A DNA stretch of 64,000 bases from Pseudorhodoplanes sp. (GTDB taxonomy: Bacteria; Pseudomonadota; Alphaproteobacteria; Rhizobiales; Xanthobacteraceae), in the NCBI GenBank assembly GCA_032027085.1, contig JAVSMS010000001.1, positions 4,875,730-4,939,729 on the forward strand, written 5' to 3'. Within the stretch, counting starts at the first letter, position 1; every line of letters begins with the position of its first letter. This document shows positions 38,166 through 47,002 of the stretch, in pieces. Both the position numbers and the translations under genes were made by a program. The notes under the pieces are model-generated. The model ran no database searches, had not been told where the DNA came from, and was given only the letters and a program-made list of their open reading frames with translations.

Positions 38166-39370
38166 GCACGGCCGTCAGCAAGGCGGACCGCCGCTCGCCC
38201 TTCGTGCCGCATGATCTGGCGCGGCCGATTGCCGGATCCGACAGCGGCTTGCTTGCCGGGCTGACCGTCGCGATCAAGGACATGTACGACATCGCCGGCG
38301 AGCGGACCGGAGGCGGCAATCCTGACTGGCTGGCTGCGCAGCGTCCCGCCGCACGCAACGCCAGTGCCGTGCAGAAGCTGCTCGATGCCGGCGCGACGGT
38401 GATCGGCAAGACGATCTGCGATGAGTTTTTCTACAGCGTCGCCGGCGTCAACGAGCATTACGGTACGCCGGTCAATCCGCGCGCCCCCGGACGTATTCCG
38501 GGAGGATCCTCGAGCGGTTCGGCATCCGCGGTTGCGGCGGGCACCTGCGATTTCGCGCTCGGCAGCGACACCGGCGGTTCAGTGCGCATCCCCGCCGCCT
38601 TCTGCGGCGTTTATGGCATCCGTACGACGCACGGCCGCGTCGACGCAACGGGTGCAATGGCGATGGCGGCCTCGTTTGATGCGATCGGCTGGTTTGCGAA
38701 TGGACCGGGCGTTCTCCGCAATGTCGGTACGGTTTTGCTTGATGGCAACGCACAGCCGGCCGCGGTGGAGCGCTTGCTGGTCCTCGACGACGCCTTTGCC
38801 GAAGCCGATAGCGATGTTGCCGCCCTGCTCCGTGCGGCACTCGCCGCGATGACGCCGGCACTGCCGGGCCCGCAACACAGACGTATTGCGCCCGAGGGCT
38901 TCGACGCGTGGCGCGAGGCGTTCCGCATCATTCAGGCGCACGAGATCTGGCAGGTGTATGGCGACTTTGTCACCGCCCGCCGGCCGCAGCTCGGATCGGG
39001 CATTCGCGAGCGCATGCAGGCGGCCTCGCAGATCGGCGCCGACGAACTCGGCCGTGCACGCGACGTCTATGCGACGGCACGCGCCCACCTGAGAGAGATT
39101 GCACAGCCGGGCACCCTGCTCGCGCTACCCACGGCGCCGAGCATTGCACCGCGGCTGGACGCCTCGCCGGCGGAACTTGATTCCGTGCGCACCCGCATCA
39201 TGCGGCTGACCTGTCTTGCCGGGCTTGCCGGATTGCCGCAGCTATCGATCGCGGTCGGGACTGTGGCAGGATGTCCGGCGGGACTGTCGCTGATCGGCTG
39301 GCCGGGCGGCGACGAGAGCCTGCTCGAACTCGGATTGTCGCTGTCGCGCTATTGCGGGCTGGAAGCATGA
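38162..39370 (+). CDS. Amidase (amidase-signature family)
   Basis: The 402-residue enzyme hydrolyses a carboxamide or related C-N bond. The Ser-cisSer-Lys triad can be read as K39 (VAIKDMYD), S116 (PGGSSSGSASAVAAG) and S140 (LGSDTGGSVRIPAAFCG), spaced as in malonamidase-type enzymes. It starts with a GTG whose last bases overlap the stop of the PuuE-like gene (GTGA), so translation is coupled. It is shorter than GatA (about 480), without the C-terminal addition. In this operon it could hydrolyse the half-amide made by the ring-opening enzymes; this is inference. Confidence 0.92.
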   Translation: MSTAVSKADRRSPFVPHDLARPIAGSDSGLLAGLTVAIKDMYDIAGERTGGGNPDWLAAQRPAARNASAVQKLLDAGATVIGKTICDEFFYSVAGVNEHYGTPVNPRAPGRIPGGSSSGSASAVAAGTCDFALGSDTGGSVRIPAAFCGVYGIRTTHGRVDATGAMAMAASFDAIGWFANGPGVLRNVGTVLLDGNAQPAAVERLLVLDDAFAEADSDVAALLRAALAAMTPALPGPQHRRIAPEGFDAWREAFRIIQAHEIWQVYGDFVTARRPQLGSGIRERMQAASQIGADELGRARDVYATARAHLREIAQPGTLLALPTAPSIAPRLDASPAELDSVRTRIMRLTCLAGLAGLPQLSIAVGTVAGCPAGLSLIGWPGGDESLLELGLSLSRYCGLEA

Positions 39371-40626
39371 CATCAAAGACGCAGGACATTGCGATCATCG
39401 GCGGCGGCATTTGCGGATTGGCGCTGGCGCTCAACCTGCACCGGCTCGGCATTGGCTGCAGGGTCTATGAACGCGCGCCGGAGGTGAAGGAGCTCGGCGT
39501 CGGCATCACCCTCCTGCCGCATGCGATGCGCGAATTCACCGCGCTCGGCATCGCCGACGAGCTGTTCAAGGTGGGCATCGAGAATGCGGAGAGCTGCTTC
39601 TTCAACCGCTTCGGCCAGCTCATCTACCGGGAGCCGCGCGGCAAGTTCGCCGGCTATCAATATCCGGAGGTCGGCATCCATCGCGGCCGCCTGCACCTGA
39701 TCCTCTATCAGCAGGCGCTGCGCGAGCTCGGCGCCGAGCGCATCATCACCGACCGGGATTGCGTCGGCCTCGAACAGGATGAGACCGGCGTCAGCCTCGC
39801 CTTGCGCGAGACCTCATCCGGCCGCTATCTCGGGAGCATGCGCGCGGCCGCGGCCATTGCCTGCGACGGCGTCAATTCCACCATCCGCAAGTCCTTCTAT
39901 TCCGACGAAGAGGTGGCTTTTGCCGGCATCAATACGTGGCGCGGCGTGACGCGAAGACCACCGATCCTGACCGGCCGCAGCTATATGCGGATCGGTTCGA
40001 TTCTCACGGGCAAGATCGTGATCTATCCGATCATCGACAATGTCGACGCCAGCGGCAACCAGCTCATCAACTGGATGGCCGAAATCAAGACGGACAATCT
40101 CGCCAAGAACGACTGGAACAAGCCGGGCGATCTCGACGACTTCTTCCATATCTACAAGGATTGGCGCTTCGACTGGCTGGACGTGGCGGAGTTGATCCGC
40201 AATGCCGACCAGATCCTCGAATATCCGATGGTGGACAAGGATCCGGTCGCGCGCTGGACATTCGGCCGCGTCACCTTTGCCGGAGATGCCGCGCACCCCA
40301 TGTATCCGCGCGGCTCGAACGGCGCGGCGCAGGCCGCCATCGACGCCCGCACGCTGGCCGATTGCCTGACGGCGCACGACGACGTGCGCGACGCGCTGAA
40401 GGCCTACGAGGAGGCGCGCCTCGCGCCGACCGCGAAAATCGTCCGCACCAACCGGGAATTCCCGCCGGATTTCATCAACATCAAGGTGGAAGAGCTGGTC
40501 GGAGACCAACCGTTCGACGACCTCGACAAATATATCACGCAGGACGAATTGCGCGCGCTGTCCGAGAATTACAAGAGGATTGCGGGCTTTGCGCTATCCG
40601 ACATCGCGCGTCCGGCCGGGAACTGA
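39367..40626 (+). CDS. FAD-dependent monooxygenase / oxidoreductase
   Basis: The 419-residue flavoprotein has an N-terminal FAD motif IAIIGGGICGLALALNLHRL, the DG motif IACDGVNSTIRKSF and the second FAD-binding block FAGDAAHPMYPRGSNGAAQA. This is the salicylate/4-hydroxybenzoate hydroxylase fold, which hydroxylates aromatic or heterocyclic rings with NAD(P)H and oxygen. A further mid region (NQLINWMAEIKTDNL) varies in this group. The ATG at 39367 overlaps the amidase stop by four bases. The operon context suggests it starts or continues breakdown of the ring opened by the PuuE-like enzymes. Confidence 0.9.
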   Translation: MTSKTQDIAIIGGGICGLALALNLHRLGIGCRVYERAPEVKELGVGITLLPHAMREFTALGIADELFKVGIENAESCFFNRFGQLIYREPRGKFAGYQYPEVGIHRGRLHLILYQQALRELGAERIITDRDCVGLEQDETGVSLALRETSSGRYLGSMRAAAAIACDGVNSTIRKSFYSDEEVAFAGINTWRGVTRRPPILTGRSYMRIGSILTGKIVIYPIIDNVDASGNQLINWMAEIKTDNLAKNDWNKPGDLDDFFHIYKDWRFDWLDVAELIRNADQILEYPMVDKDPVARWTFGRVTFAGDAAHPMYPRGSNGAAQAAIDARTLADCLTAHDDVRDALKAYEEARLAPTAKIVRTNREFPPDFINIKVEELVGDQPFDDLDKYITQDELRALSENYKRIAGFALSDIARPAGN

Positions 40627-40674
40627 TCGCCGGTCCGGCGGTTGGAATGGGCTGACGTTCGACGGGGCACATTC

Positions 40675-40959
40675 ATGTTCAAATGGGCGGTGCTGTTCCT
40701 CATTCTCTCGCTGGTCGCGGGCGCGATGGGATTCGCCAATATTTCGGAAATCGCCAAACGCATTTCCATGGTGCTGTTCGCGCTGTTCTTCCTGATGTTC
40801 CTGGGACTGCTGCTGTTCGCGTGGCTGGTTGCGAACGCGTTGCAGGGAAGCGGCGTGGTCGAGCCCTCGACCGGAGACCTCATCAAAAGCGCGATCGCGC
40901 TAGGCTCCCTGCTGGCGCAACACGTGCCGCTGGATCTTGCCGGAATCCGTTTTCGGTAA
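40675..40959 (+). CDS. Small membrane protein (DUF1328-like)
   Basis: The 94-residue protein has two strong hydrophobic helices: FKWAVLFLILSLVAGAMGFA (as in DUF1328, YtjA type) and MVLFALFFLMFLGLLLFAWL. A short tail (PSTGDLIKSAIALGSLLAQH) follows. The ATG at 40675 sits 48 nt after the FAD monooxygenase stop. The function of DUF1328 is not known. Its 3' end overlaps the end of the convergent CoA-ligase gene by 60 nt, which may mean the frame ran on after a lost stop codon. Confidence 0.65.
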   Translation: MFKWAVLFLILSLVAGAMGFANISEIAKRISMVLFALFFLMFLGLLLFAWLVANALQGSGVVEPSTGDLIKSAIALGSLLAQHVPLDLAGIRFR

Positions 40960-42519
40960 AGCGGCCAGATAGCGGATGGCGCGCGGATATTTGTAGGGCG
41001 CGATCGAAGACTTGACGTAATCCTGCAGGCTCTTGGTCATTGCCTCATCACCGGCCTTGCCATCGCTCAACACGACAAAGGCGGCCACGATCTGCCCGCG
41101 TTCCGCATCCGGTAGGCCGACAACGGCGCATTCCCTGACATCCGGATGACCGAGGAGAACCTCTTCGATCTCGGCGCCGGAAATATTGTAGCCGGCGCTG
41201 ACGATCATGTCGTCGGAACGCGCGTGATAGCGGAAATAACCCTCGTCATCGACGAGGAAGGCGTCGCCGGTGAGATTCCAGCCCTGGCGGACATAAATCT
41301 GCTGGCGCTCGACGTCATCGAGATAGCGGCAGCCGGTCGGGCCACGCACAGCGAGGCGCCCGACAGTGTTGGGCGGCAGCGGCTTCATCTCATCGTCGAC
41401 CACCATGGCCTCGTAGCCCGGCAACGGCTTTCCGACCGCGCCCGGCCTCGTCTCTCCCTCAGGCATGGCCAGGAAAGCATGCAGCATCTCGGTTGAACCG
41501 ATGCTGTTGCGCAAGGTGAGACCGGTTGCCTTTTTCCATGCGTCGAACACCGAGGGCGGCAGATGCTCGCCGGAAGAAATGCAGGTTCTGAGACTTGTCA
41601 GGTCGTAATTCGCCCTCTGCGCGGTCATCGCGCGATAGAGCGTCGGTACGGTGAACAGCCGAGTGACACGATGCCGCTCGATCGCGCCCAGCAAGGCCTC
41701 CGGCGTCGGCTGCTCCAGCAACACGCCGGACGCGCCGAAGCGCAGCGGAAACAAGAGCATGGCGCCGAGCCCGAAGGTGAATGCGAAGGGTGCGCTGCCG
41801 GCAAAGACATCGTCTTCCTGAATGCGCAAGAAGCGCGGAAAGCAATCGGCGACCGCGAGAATGTCTCGATGGAAATGCATGGTCGCCTTCGCGGATCCGG
41901 TAGTGCCCGAGGTGAAGGCGATCAGTCCGACATCGTCGTGCGAGACAATGACGTTCTCAAAAATGCCGCTCTGCGCCGTCATGCGCGTTTCGAGGCTGTC
42001 GGGTGCCTCGCCGTTGAAATACAGCGTGCGTACCTGCGGCGCGGCCTCGACGGCGCCTTGCCATTCGCCGGCCAGCCGCGCATCGCAAATCGCAAATTGT
42101 ACGGCTGCCTTTTCCAGAATGTAGGCCAGTTCCCGCGAGCGCAGCAGCGGCATGGTGGAGACAACAATTCCGCCCGCCTTCAGCACGCCTAGCCATGCCG
42201 CCGCCAGCATCGGATTGTTGGCCGAGCGCAGCAGCACGCGGTTTCCCGGCACGAGGCCCACATCGTGGACCAGCACCGCGGCGATACGGTTGGTGCGCTC
42301 GAGCAGTTCCGCATAGCTGACAATGCCGTCGCTGCTGCGAATGGCAGGCCGCGTGCCCCACCCGCGGGCAATGGCGGTATCGAGCAATTCGCCCGCCGCA
42401 TTGAACCGCTTCGGATAGTCCATCGCCTGCTCTTCCCCATGGCGAAGCAAGGGCCACAGTTCAAAGGGCGGGAGATGATCGCGTGCGAAGCTATCGGCGT
42501 AAACGGACGGATCAAGCAT
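40900..42519 (-). CDS. Aryl-CoA ligase (2-aminobenzoate/benzoate-CoA ligase type)
   Basis: The 539-residue AMP-forming acyl-CoA synthetase activates a carboxylic acid to its CoA thioester. The ATP/AMP motif is LIAFTSGTTGSAKATMHFHR. Later motifs are NSIGSTEMLHAFLAMPEGET, GWNLTGDAFLVDDEGYFRYH, ARSDDMIVSAGYNISGAEIE and the catalytic lysine end LPKTDSGKIQRHVLR. The N-terminus (MLDPSVYADSFARDHLPPFE, then YPKRFNAAGELLD) is that of the 2-aminobenzoate-CoA ligase/benzoate-CoA ligase group. The ATG at 42519 is taken as start; the open frame extends a further 49 residues without similarity. It is divergent from the OYE gene. Confidence 0.9.
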   Translation of the reverse strand: MLDPSVYADSFARDHLPPFELWPLLRHGEEQAMDYPKRFNAAGELLDTAIARGWGTRPAIRSSDGIVSYAELLERTNRIAAVLVHDVGLVPGNRVLLRSANNPMLAAAWLGVLKAGGIVVSTMPLLRSRELAYILEKAAVQFAICDARLAGEWQGAVEAAPQVRTLYFNGEAPDSLETRMTAQSGIFENVIVSHDDVGLIAFTSGTTGSAKATMHFHRDILAVADCFPRFLRIQEDDVFAGSAPFAFTFGLGAMLLFPLRFGASGVLLEQPTPEALLGAIERHRVTRLFTVPTLYRAMTAQRANYDLTSLRTCISSGEHLPPSVFDAWKKATGLTLRNSIGSTEMLHAFLAMPEGETRPGAVGKPLPGYEAMVVDDEMKPLPPNTVGRLAVRGPTGCRYLDDVERQQIYVRQGWNLTGDAFLVDDEGYFRYHARSDDMIVSAGYNISGAEIEEVLLGHPDVRECAVVGLPDAERGQIVAAFVVLSDGKAGDEAMTKSLQDYVKSSIAPYKYPRAIRYLAALPKTDSGKIQRHVLRQQGA

Positions 42520-42648
42520 GGTGTGTTCGCTGTGTATCGGCCGCGCCGGGGGCCGGTCAATGACCGCGCAGCAGAAACCGTTGGCCATCGTCACGTGCAT
42601 GGCTCGGAGATTGACGGCGTCCCTGCCGGCTCCTAGACCAGACGCATC

Positions 42649-44115
42649 ATGTGGCGCCCCCCGCAACGTATCCGCTTCGAGGCAAAGCCCGGCCGCATTC
42701 CGTCGCGGCAGGAAGCCGAAGCGTCGCGCCTGTTTTCACCGGTGCAAGTCGGCCCCGTGACGCTCGAGCAGCGGACCTGGATTCCGGCCATGGTGCCCTG
42801 GCGCGCGACCGAGGATGGTTTTGTCACGCCGGACGTGATCGAGTGGTACGCCCGCTTTGCGCGCGGCCGGCCTGGGGCGATCGTCGTGGAAGCCACCGGC
42901 ATTCGCGACATCCCGAGCGGGCCGCTGCTGCGGATCGGCCATGACCGCTATGTCGACGGCTTGCGCACGCTCACCCAGGCCATCCGCGAGGCGAGCGGCG
43001 GCGAAACAAGGCTTTTCATCCAGCTCATCGATTTTCTCGCCATCCGGCGGCGGCCGGACCGCGCCAAGTTCTTTGCGCGGTTTCTGGAGATCACCGACCG
43101 GCATCGCCAGGCGTTCGACGATCCCGGCATGAGTGAAGCGGATGTCCGCGCCGCGCTGGCGGCGTTGAACGACGAACAGCTCCTGCAGACGCTGACGGCA
43201 CCGGAATACGAGGCCCTGCAGTTCGGTTATCGTGAGCGCGTCACCGACATGCATCTTGAGCACATTCGCAATCTGCCCAAGGTGCTGCCCGGCCTGTTTG
43301 CGGACGCCGCCATGCGTGCCCGCGACGCCGGATTTGACGGTGTCGAGCTGCATTACGCACATGCCTATACGATGGCCTCATTCCTTTCCCGCACCAATAC
43401 GCGAGAGGACGGCTATGGCGGCTCACGCGAAAACCGGCTGCAGCTGCCGCTGGAAGTGTTCGCGGCCGTTCGCGAGCGCGTCGGCAAGGATTTTGCGGTG
43501 GGATGCCGCTATCTGGCGGAAGAATGCATCGAGGGCGGCAACGAGATCGACGACACGGTGCCCTTCGGCGTCGCCTTCGCGAAAGCCGGGATGGATTTCA
43601 TCTCCACGTCGCGCGGCGGCAAATTCGACGATGCCAAGCAGCCGAGCGTGGGCGCCGCCGCCTATCCCTATACGGGACCGAGCGGCTATGAATGCATGCC
43701 GCAATTCATTTCCGACGAGCACGGGCCTTTCGGCCGCAACGTCGTCGCAACCGCCGCCATCCGCAAGGCGATCCGCGACACCGGCCATGACACGCCGGTG
43801 GTTTGCGCCGGCGGCATTCACAATTTCGAAATGGCGGAAAGGCTGCTTGCGGAAGGTGTCTGCGACATCGTCGGAGCCGCAAGACAGTCGCTCGCCGACC
43901 CGGACTGGTTTCGCAAGATCAAGCTGGGACTGGGCGACCAGGTGCGGACCTGCGAATACAGCAATTACTGCGAAGGCCTTGATCAAAAGCACAAGACCGT
44001 GACCTGCCAGCTTTGGGACAAGGAAGCGCTCGATGCGCCGGGCGCACGTTTGACGCCGGACGGCAAGCGCCGCCTCATCGCGCCTGACTGGCAGCCGCCG
44101 CAGAAGACCTCATGA
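42649..44115 (+). CDS. Old-yellow-enzyme-family NADH:flavin oxidoreductase
   Basis: The 488-residue FMN protein is a TIM-barrel reductase of the OYE family, which reduces activated double bonds with NAD(P)H. The motifs are FSPVQVGPVTLEQRTWIPAM, GFDGVELHYAHAYTMASFLS (substrate-binding His pair), NTREDGYGGSRENRLQLPLE, VVCAGGIHNFEMAERLLAEG and CDIVGAARQSLADPDWFRKI. The C-terminal CEYSNYCEGLDQKHKTVTCQ has three cysteines at the place of the Fe-S ligands in 2,4-dienoyl-CoA-reductase-type members, so a cluster is possible but incomplete. An extra insertion (RPDRAKFFARFLEITDRHRQ) lies in the first half. The next gene overlaps it by four bases. Confidence 0.9.
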   Translation: MWRPPQRIRFEAKPGRIPSRQEAEASRLFSPVQVGPVTLEQRTWIPAMVPWRATEDGFVTPDVIEWYARFARGRPGAIVVEATGIRDIPSGPLLRIGHDRYVDGLRTLTQAIREASGGETRLFIQLIDFLAIRRRPDRAKFFARFLEITDRHRQAFDDPGMSEADVRAALAALNDEQLLQTLTAPEYEALQFGYRERVTDMHLEHIRNLPKVLPGLFADAAMRARDAGFDGVELHYAHAYTMASFLSRTNTREDGYGGSRENRLQLPLEVFAAVRERVGKDFAVGCRYLAEECIEGGNEIDDTVPFGVAFAKAGMDFISTSRGGKFDDAKQPSVGAAAYPYTGPSGYECMPQFISDEHGPFGRNVVATAAIRKAIRDTGHDTPVVCAGGIHNFEMAERLLAEGVCDIVGAARQSLADPDWFRKIKLGLGDQVRTCEYSNYCEGLDQKHKTVTCQLWDKEALDAPGARLTPDGKRRLIAPDWQPPQKTS

Positions 44116-45002
44116 GCGGATTGTTTTGCTTCGGCCTAAGCTACACGGCCGCAGCCTATATCGAGCGCCATGGCGCACAGTTCAGCCGCATTGCGGGCAC
44201 GGTGCGCAATGCGGACAAAGCCGAGCAAATCGCCAAGAACGGAATTGCCGGCCGTGCGGTCGACGCTTTTGCCTTTGACGATATGCGGGCGGCGAAATCG
44301 TTGTCAGATGCCGCGCTGCTGATCGTCTCGATCCCGCCGGATGCGCATGGCGATATTGCACTGCGCGATTATTCCGACCGCTTGCGTCAGACGAGCGCGC
44401 TGCGATCGATCATCTATCTCTCCACCATCGGCGTTTATGGCGATCACGCCGGCGCCTGGGTCGACGAGACGACCATGCCCAATCCGAAGTCTGCGCGCAG
44501 CCGGGAGCGGCTCAAGGCGGAATTGCAGTGGCAGGATTTCGGTCGCGCCACCGGCATCCCCGTCGCAATCTTTCGGCTGCCGGGCATTTACGGGCCGGGG
44601 CGTAACGCGCTCATCAATGTCGCGCGCGGGGAAGCCAGGCGTATCGTGAAGCCGGGCCAGGTTTTCAACCGCATCCATGTGCACGATATCGCGCAGGCGA
44701 TCAAGGCGGCGTATATCCGGCGCGCGAACGGCATTTTCAATATCTGCGACGACGAGCCGGCACCGGCACAGGATCCCATCGCCTATGCCGCCGACTTGCT
44801 CGGCGCGGTGTTGCCGGCGGAAGTCGCCTTTGATGATATCAAGCCGACGCTATCCCCGATGGCGCTCAGCTTTTATGCTGAGAGCAAGCGTGTACGGAAC
44901 ACGCGCATGAAGGATGAGCTCGGGGTCAGTCTGCTTTATCCAAGCTACCGGGAAGGCCTGCGCGCCCTGTTTGAGCAGGGTGACGCAGCCAACCTTCGCT
45001 AG
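44112..45002 (+). CDS. NAD-binding epimerase-like protein (YeeZ type)
   Basis: The 296-residue Rossmann protein starts MSGLFCFGLSYTAAAYIERH, a dinucleotide-binding strand of the short type, followed by ALLIVSIPPDAHGDIALRDY and the SIIYLSTIGVYGDHAG block. FRLPGIYGPGRNALINVARG and FNRIHVHDIAQAIKAAY are typical of the YeeZ/Gne-like epimerase branch. The catalytic Tyr-x3-Lys seems degenerate (the SRERLKAE region). The ATG overlaps the OYE stop (ATGA), so the pair is co-translated. Its stop codon shares a CTAG with the convergent cupin gene. Confidence 0.82.
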   Translation: MSGLFCFGLSYTAAAYIERHGAQFSRIAGTVRNADKAEQIAKNGIAGRAVDAFAFDDMRAAKSLSDAALLIVSIPPDAHGDIALRDYSDRLRQTSALRSIIYLSTIGVYGDHAGAWVDETTMPNPKSARSRERLKAELQWQDFGRATGIPVAIFRLPGIYGPGRNALINVARGEARRIVKPGQVFNRIHVHDIAQAIKAAYIRRANGIFNICDDEPAPAQDPIAYAADLLGAVLPAEVAFDDIKPTLSPMALSFYAESKRVRNTRMKDELGVSLLYPSYREGLRALFEQGDAANLR

Positions 45003-45334
45003 GCCGCGTATTCCGGCCGCTGCGGTGTGAAGACGTCGAGATTCAGAACCGGCTCATCGCCGACGACTTCGCCCCAATGCTCCACATTGGAGGGAATGAA
45101 AAGGACGCCGCCCGGTCCGAGCAGGTAGGACTTGTCGCCGACATGAAAGCGCATGGTGCCGGAGATAATGTAGGCGATCTGCTCGTGCACGTGGCTGTGC
45201 GGCTGCGGCTTGTGTCCCGGCATCAGGCGATGCAACGCCACAGTCGCGCTGGCACCTGAGAATGCCTTGCGATCAACGCCCTCGCGTACCGGCGTCCAGG
45301 GAATCGAGCTCCAATCGATTTGCCGCACATCCAT
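44999..45334 (-). CDS. Cupin-domain protein
   Basis: The 111-residue single-domain beta-barrel carries the two cupin motifs. Motif 1 is PHSHVHEQIAYIISGTMRFH (two His and a Glu) and motif 2 is GGVLFIPSNVEHWGEV (His). They are the usual metal ligands of small cupins (isomerases, dioxygenases, sugar-binding proteins), and the activity is open. An AAGGAGGATGC ribosome site fixes the ATG at 45334, rather than the GTG five codons upstream. It is the last gene of the IclR-Hyu-Liv operon. Its stop (TAG on the minus strand) overlaps the SDR stop in the sequence CTAG. Confidence 0.88.
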   Translation of the reverse strand: MDVRQIDWSSIPWTPVREGVDRKAFSGASATVALHRLMPGHKPQPHSHVHEQIAYIISGTMRFHVGDKSYLLGPGGVLFIPSNVEHWGEVVGDEPVLNLDVFTPQRPEYAA

Positions 45335-45369
45335 TGCATCCTCCTTCACTTTCAGACCCGGTTGTTACC

Positions 45370-46245
45370 TCATTTCGCCGAGCCAAACAGCCCGGACGGA
45401 CGAATGAACAGAAACAGCAGCAGGATCGACAGCGCAGCGACATTCTTCAGTCCCGCGCCGAAGGTGACAATCGCCAGCGATTGCGCAAGGCCAAGCATGA
45501 TGCCGCCGAGGAACGCGCCGAGCGGCCGGCCGAACCCGCCGATAATGGCGGCGATGAATCCGCTGATTGCGAAGGGCACGCCCACGTTGAACGCAGTATA
45601 TTGCGTCGGGGTGATCAGGATGCCGGCAATGGCGCCGAGACCGGCGCTGAGCGCGAAGGCCAGCGCCAGCATGCGGTTTACGGGGATCCCCTGAAGCGCC
45701 GCCGCTTCATGATTAATGGCACAGGCGCGCATGGCCTTGCCGACCTTCGTGCTTTTGAAGAACAGCCCGAGCAAAGCGACGATCAGCAGCGAGGCGCCGA
45801 CGATCCAGAGGATCTGATAGCTGATCGCAATGCCCGCGATTCGCAGTGGCGGCAGATCGGTGAAGACCGGCAGCGCCTTCGGCTGGTCGCCGACACCGAT
45901 GAGCGTTGCGCGCTCGATCACGATTTGCGCCGCCAGCGTCGCCAGGATCATGACGAACATCGTCGCGTGACGATCCCAGAGCGGTCGCACGACGACCCGT
46001 TCGATCGCAACGCCGAGCGCCGCGCCGAATGCGACCGAGGCCAATGCCGCCGCCGGCATCGGCATGCCCTTCTGCATCAGTGTATGCGTGACAATGCCGC
46101 CCAGCATCACGAAAGCGCCTTGTGCGAAATTCACGATGCCGCTGGCGTTGTAGATAACACAGAAACCAACGGCGATCAGGCCGTAGATGCAGCCGACACT
46201 GATGCCGCTGATGAGAATCTGCGCAATATAGCCGAAATCACCCAT
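45370..46245 (-). CDS. livH: Branched-chain-amino-acid-type ABC permease (LivH family)
   Basis: The 291-residue integral membrane protein is one of the two permeases of a HAAT importer. Hydrophobic segments and LivH motifs are AQILISGISVGCIYGLIAVG, VNFAQGAFVMLGGIVTHTLM, QGIPVNRMLALAFALSAGLG and GFGRPLGAFLGGIMLGLAQS. It overlaps the livG stop by 8 nt. The HAAT family includes many transporters for substrates other than Leu/Ile/Val, and the neighbouring Hyu genes suggest a cyclic amide, hydantoin or acyl-amino acid substrate here. Confidence 0.92.
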   Translation of the reverse strand: MGDFGYIAQILISGISVGCIYGLIAVGFCVIYNASGIVNFAQGAFVMLGGIVTHTLMQKGMPMPAAALASVAFGAALGVAIERVVVRPLWDRHATMFVMILATLAAQIVIERATLIGVGDQPKALPVFTDLPPLRIAGIAISYQILWIVGASLLIVALLGLFFKSTKVGKAMRACAINHEAAALQGIPVNRMLALAFALSAGLGAIAGILITPTQYTAFNVGVPFAISGFIAAIIGGFGRPLGAFLGGIMLGLAQSLAIVTFGAGLKNVAALSILLLFLFIRPSGLFGSAK

Positions 46246-47002
46246 GGCCGGCCTCGCCGAGATAAGCCGTCAGAACCGCGGGGTTTGTCCGGATTTCGGC
46301 CGGTGAGCCTTCGGCAATCTTCTTTCCGAAATCCAGAACGATGATGAAATCCGCCGTATTCATCACGAGATTCATGTCGTGCTCGATCAGGACAACCTTG
46401 GTGCCGCCGCCGGCAATCGCCCGGATCAGCGCAGAGAGCCTCGCGGATTCCTCCGAATTCAGACCCGCCGCCGGTTCATCGAGCAACAACAGTTTCGGAT
46501 CGGCGGCAAGACCGCGCGCGATCTCCAGGAGACGCTGCTGCCCGTAAGGAAGAACCGACGCCTGCTGGTCCGCCTGGCCGGACAGTCCGACGCGGTCGAG
46601 CAACGTCCGCGCCGTCTCGTCAAGCGCAGCCTCCTGCTGGCGTGCCCAGCGCGGGCGGAAAACGGCCGACAGAATGCCGCCGCTGGTCCGCAAATGCCGG
46701 CCGACCTTCACATTCTCGATCGCGGGAAGATCAGGAAAAAGCTGAACAAGCTGGAAGGTGCGCACGAGGCCGAGCGCCGCCACGTCTTCCGGCTTTGCGC
46801 CGGTGATGTCGCGACCGCCGAAGGTCACGCGGCCGGCGGTCGGCACATGGAAACCCGAAATCATGTTGAAGAGCGTGGTCTTGCCGGCGCCGTTCGGCCC
46901 GATGATCGCCGTCACGCCACGGTCCGGTATGTCGCAGCTCACGGAATCGACCGCGGTGAGTCCGCCAAACCGTTTCGTCAGGTTGTCGAGCTTGAGGGTC
47001 AT
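46238..47002 (-). CDS. livG: ABC transporter ATPase (LivG family)
   Basis: The 254-residue ATPase powers the importer. Walker A is [11 protein letters not shown], the signature region is SVLPYGQQRLLEIARGLAAD, Walker B is KLLLLDEPAAGLNSEES and the switch histidine is in VVLIEHDMNLVMN. It carries the LivG-type insertion FHVPTAGRVTFGGRDITG. The ATG at 47002 begins MTLKLDNLTKRFGGLTAV. A longer open frame upstream overlaps livM and is not coding. Stop and start overlaps with livM and livH show one transcript. Confidence 0.95.
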   Translation of the reverse strand: MTLKLDNLTKRFGGLTAVDSVSCDIPDRGVTAIIGPNGAGKTTLFNMISGFHVPTAGRVTFGGRDITGAKPEDVAALGLVRTFQLVQLFPDLPAIENVKVGRHLRTSGGILSAVFRPRWARQQEAALDETARTLLDRVGLSGQADQQASVLPYGQQRLLEIARGLAADPKLLLLDEPAAGLNSEESARLSALIRAIAGGGTKVVLIEHDMNLVMNTADFIIVLDFGKKIAEGSPAEIRTNPAVLTAYLGEAGHG

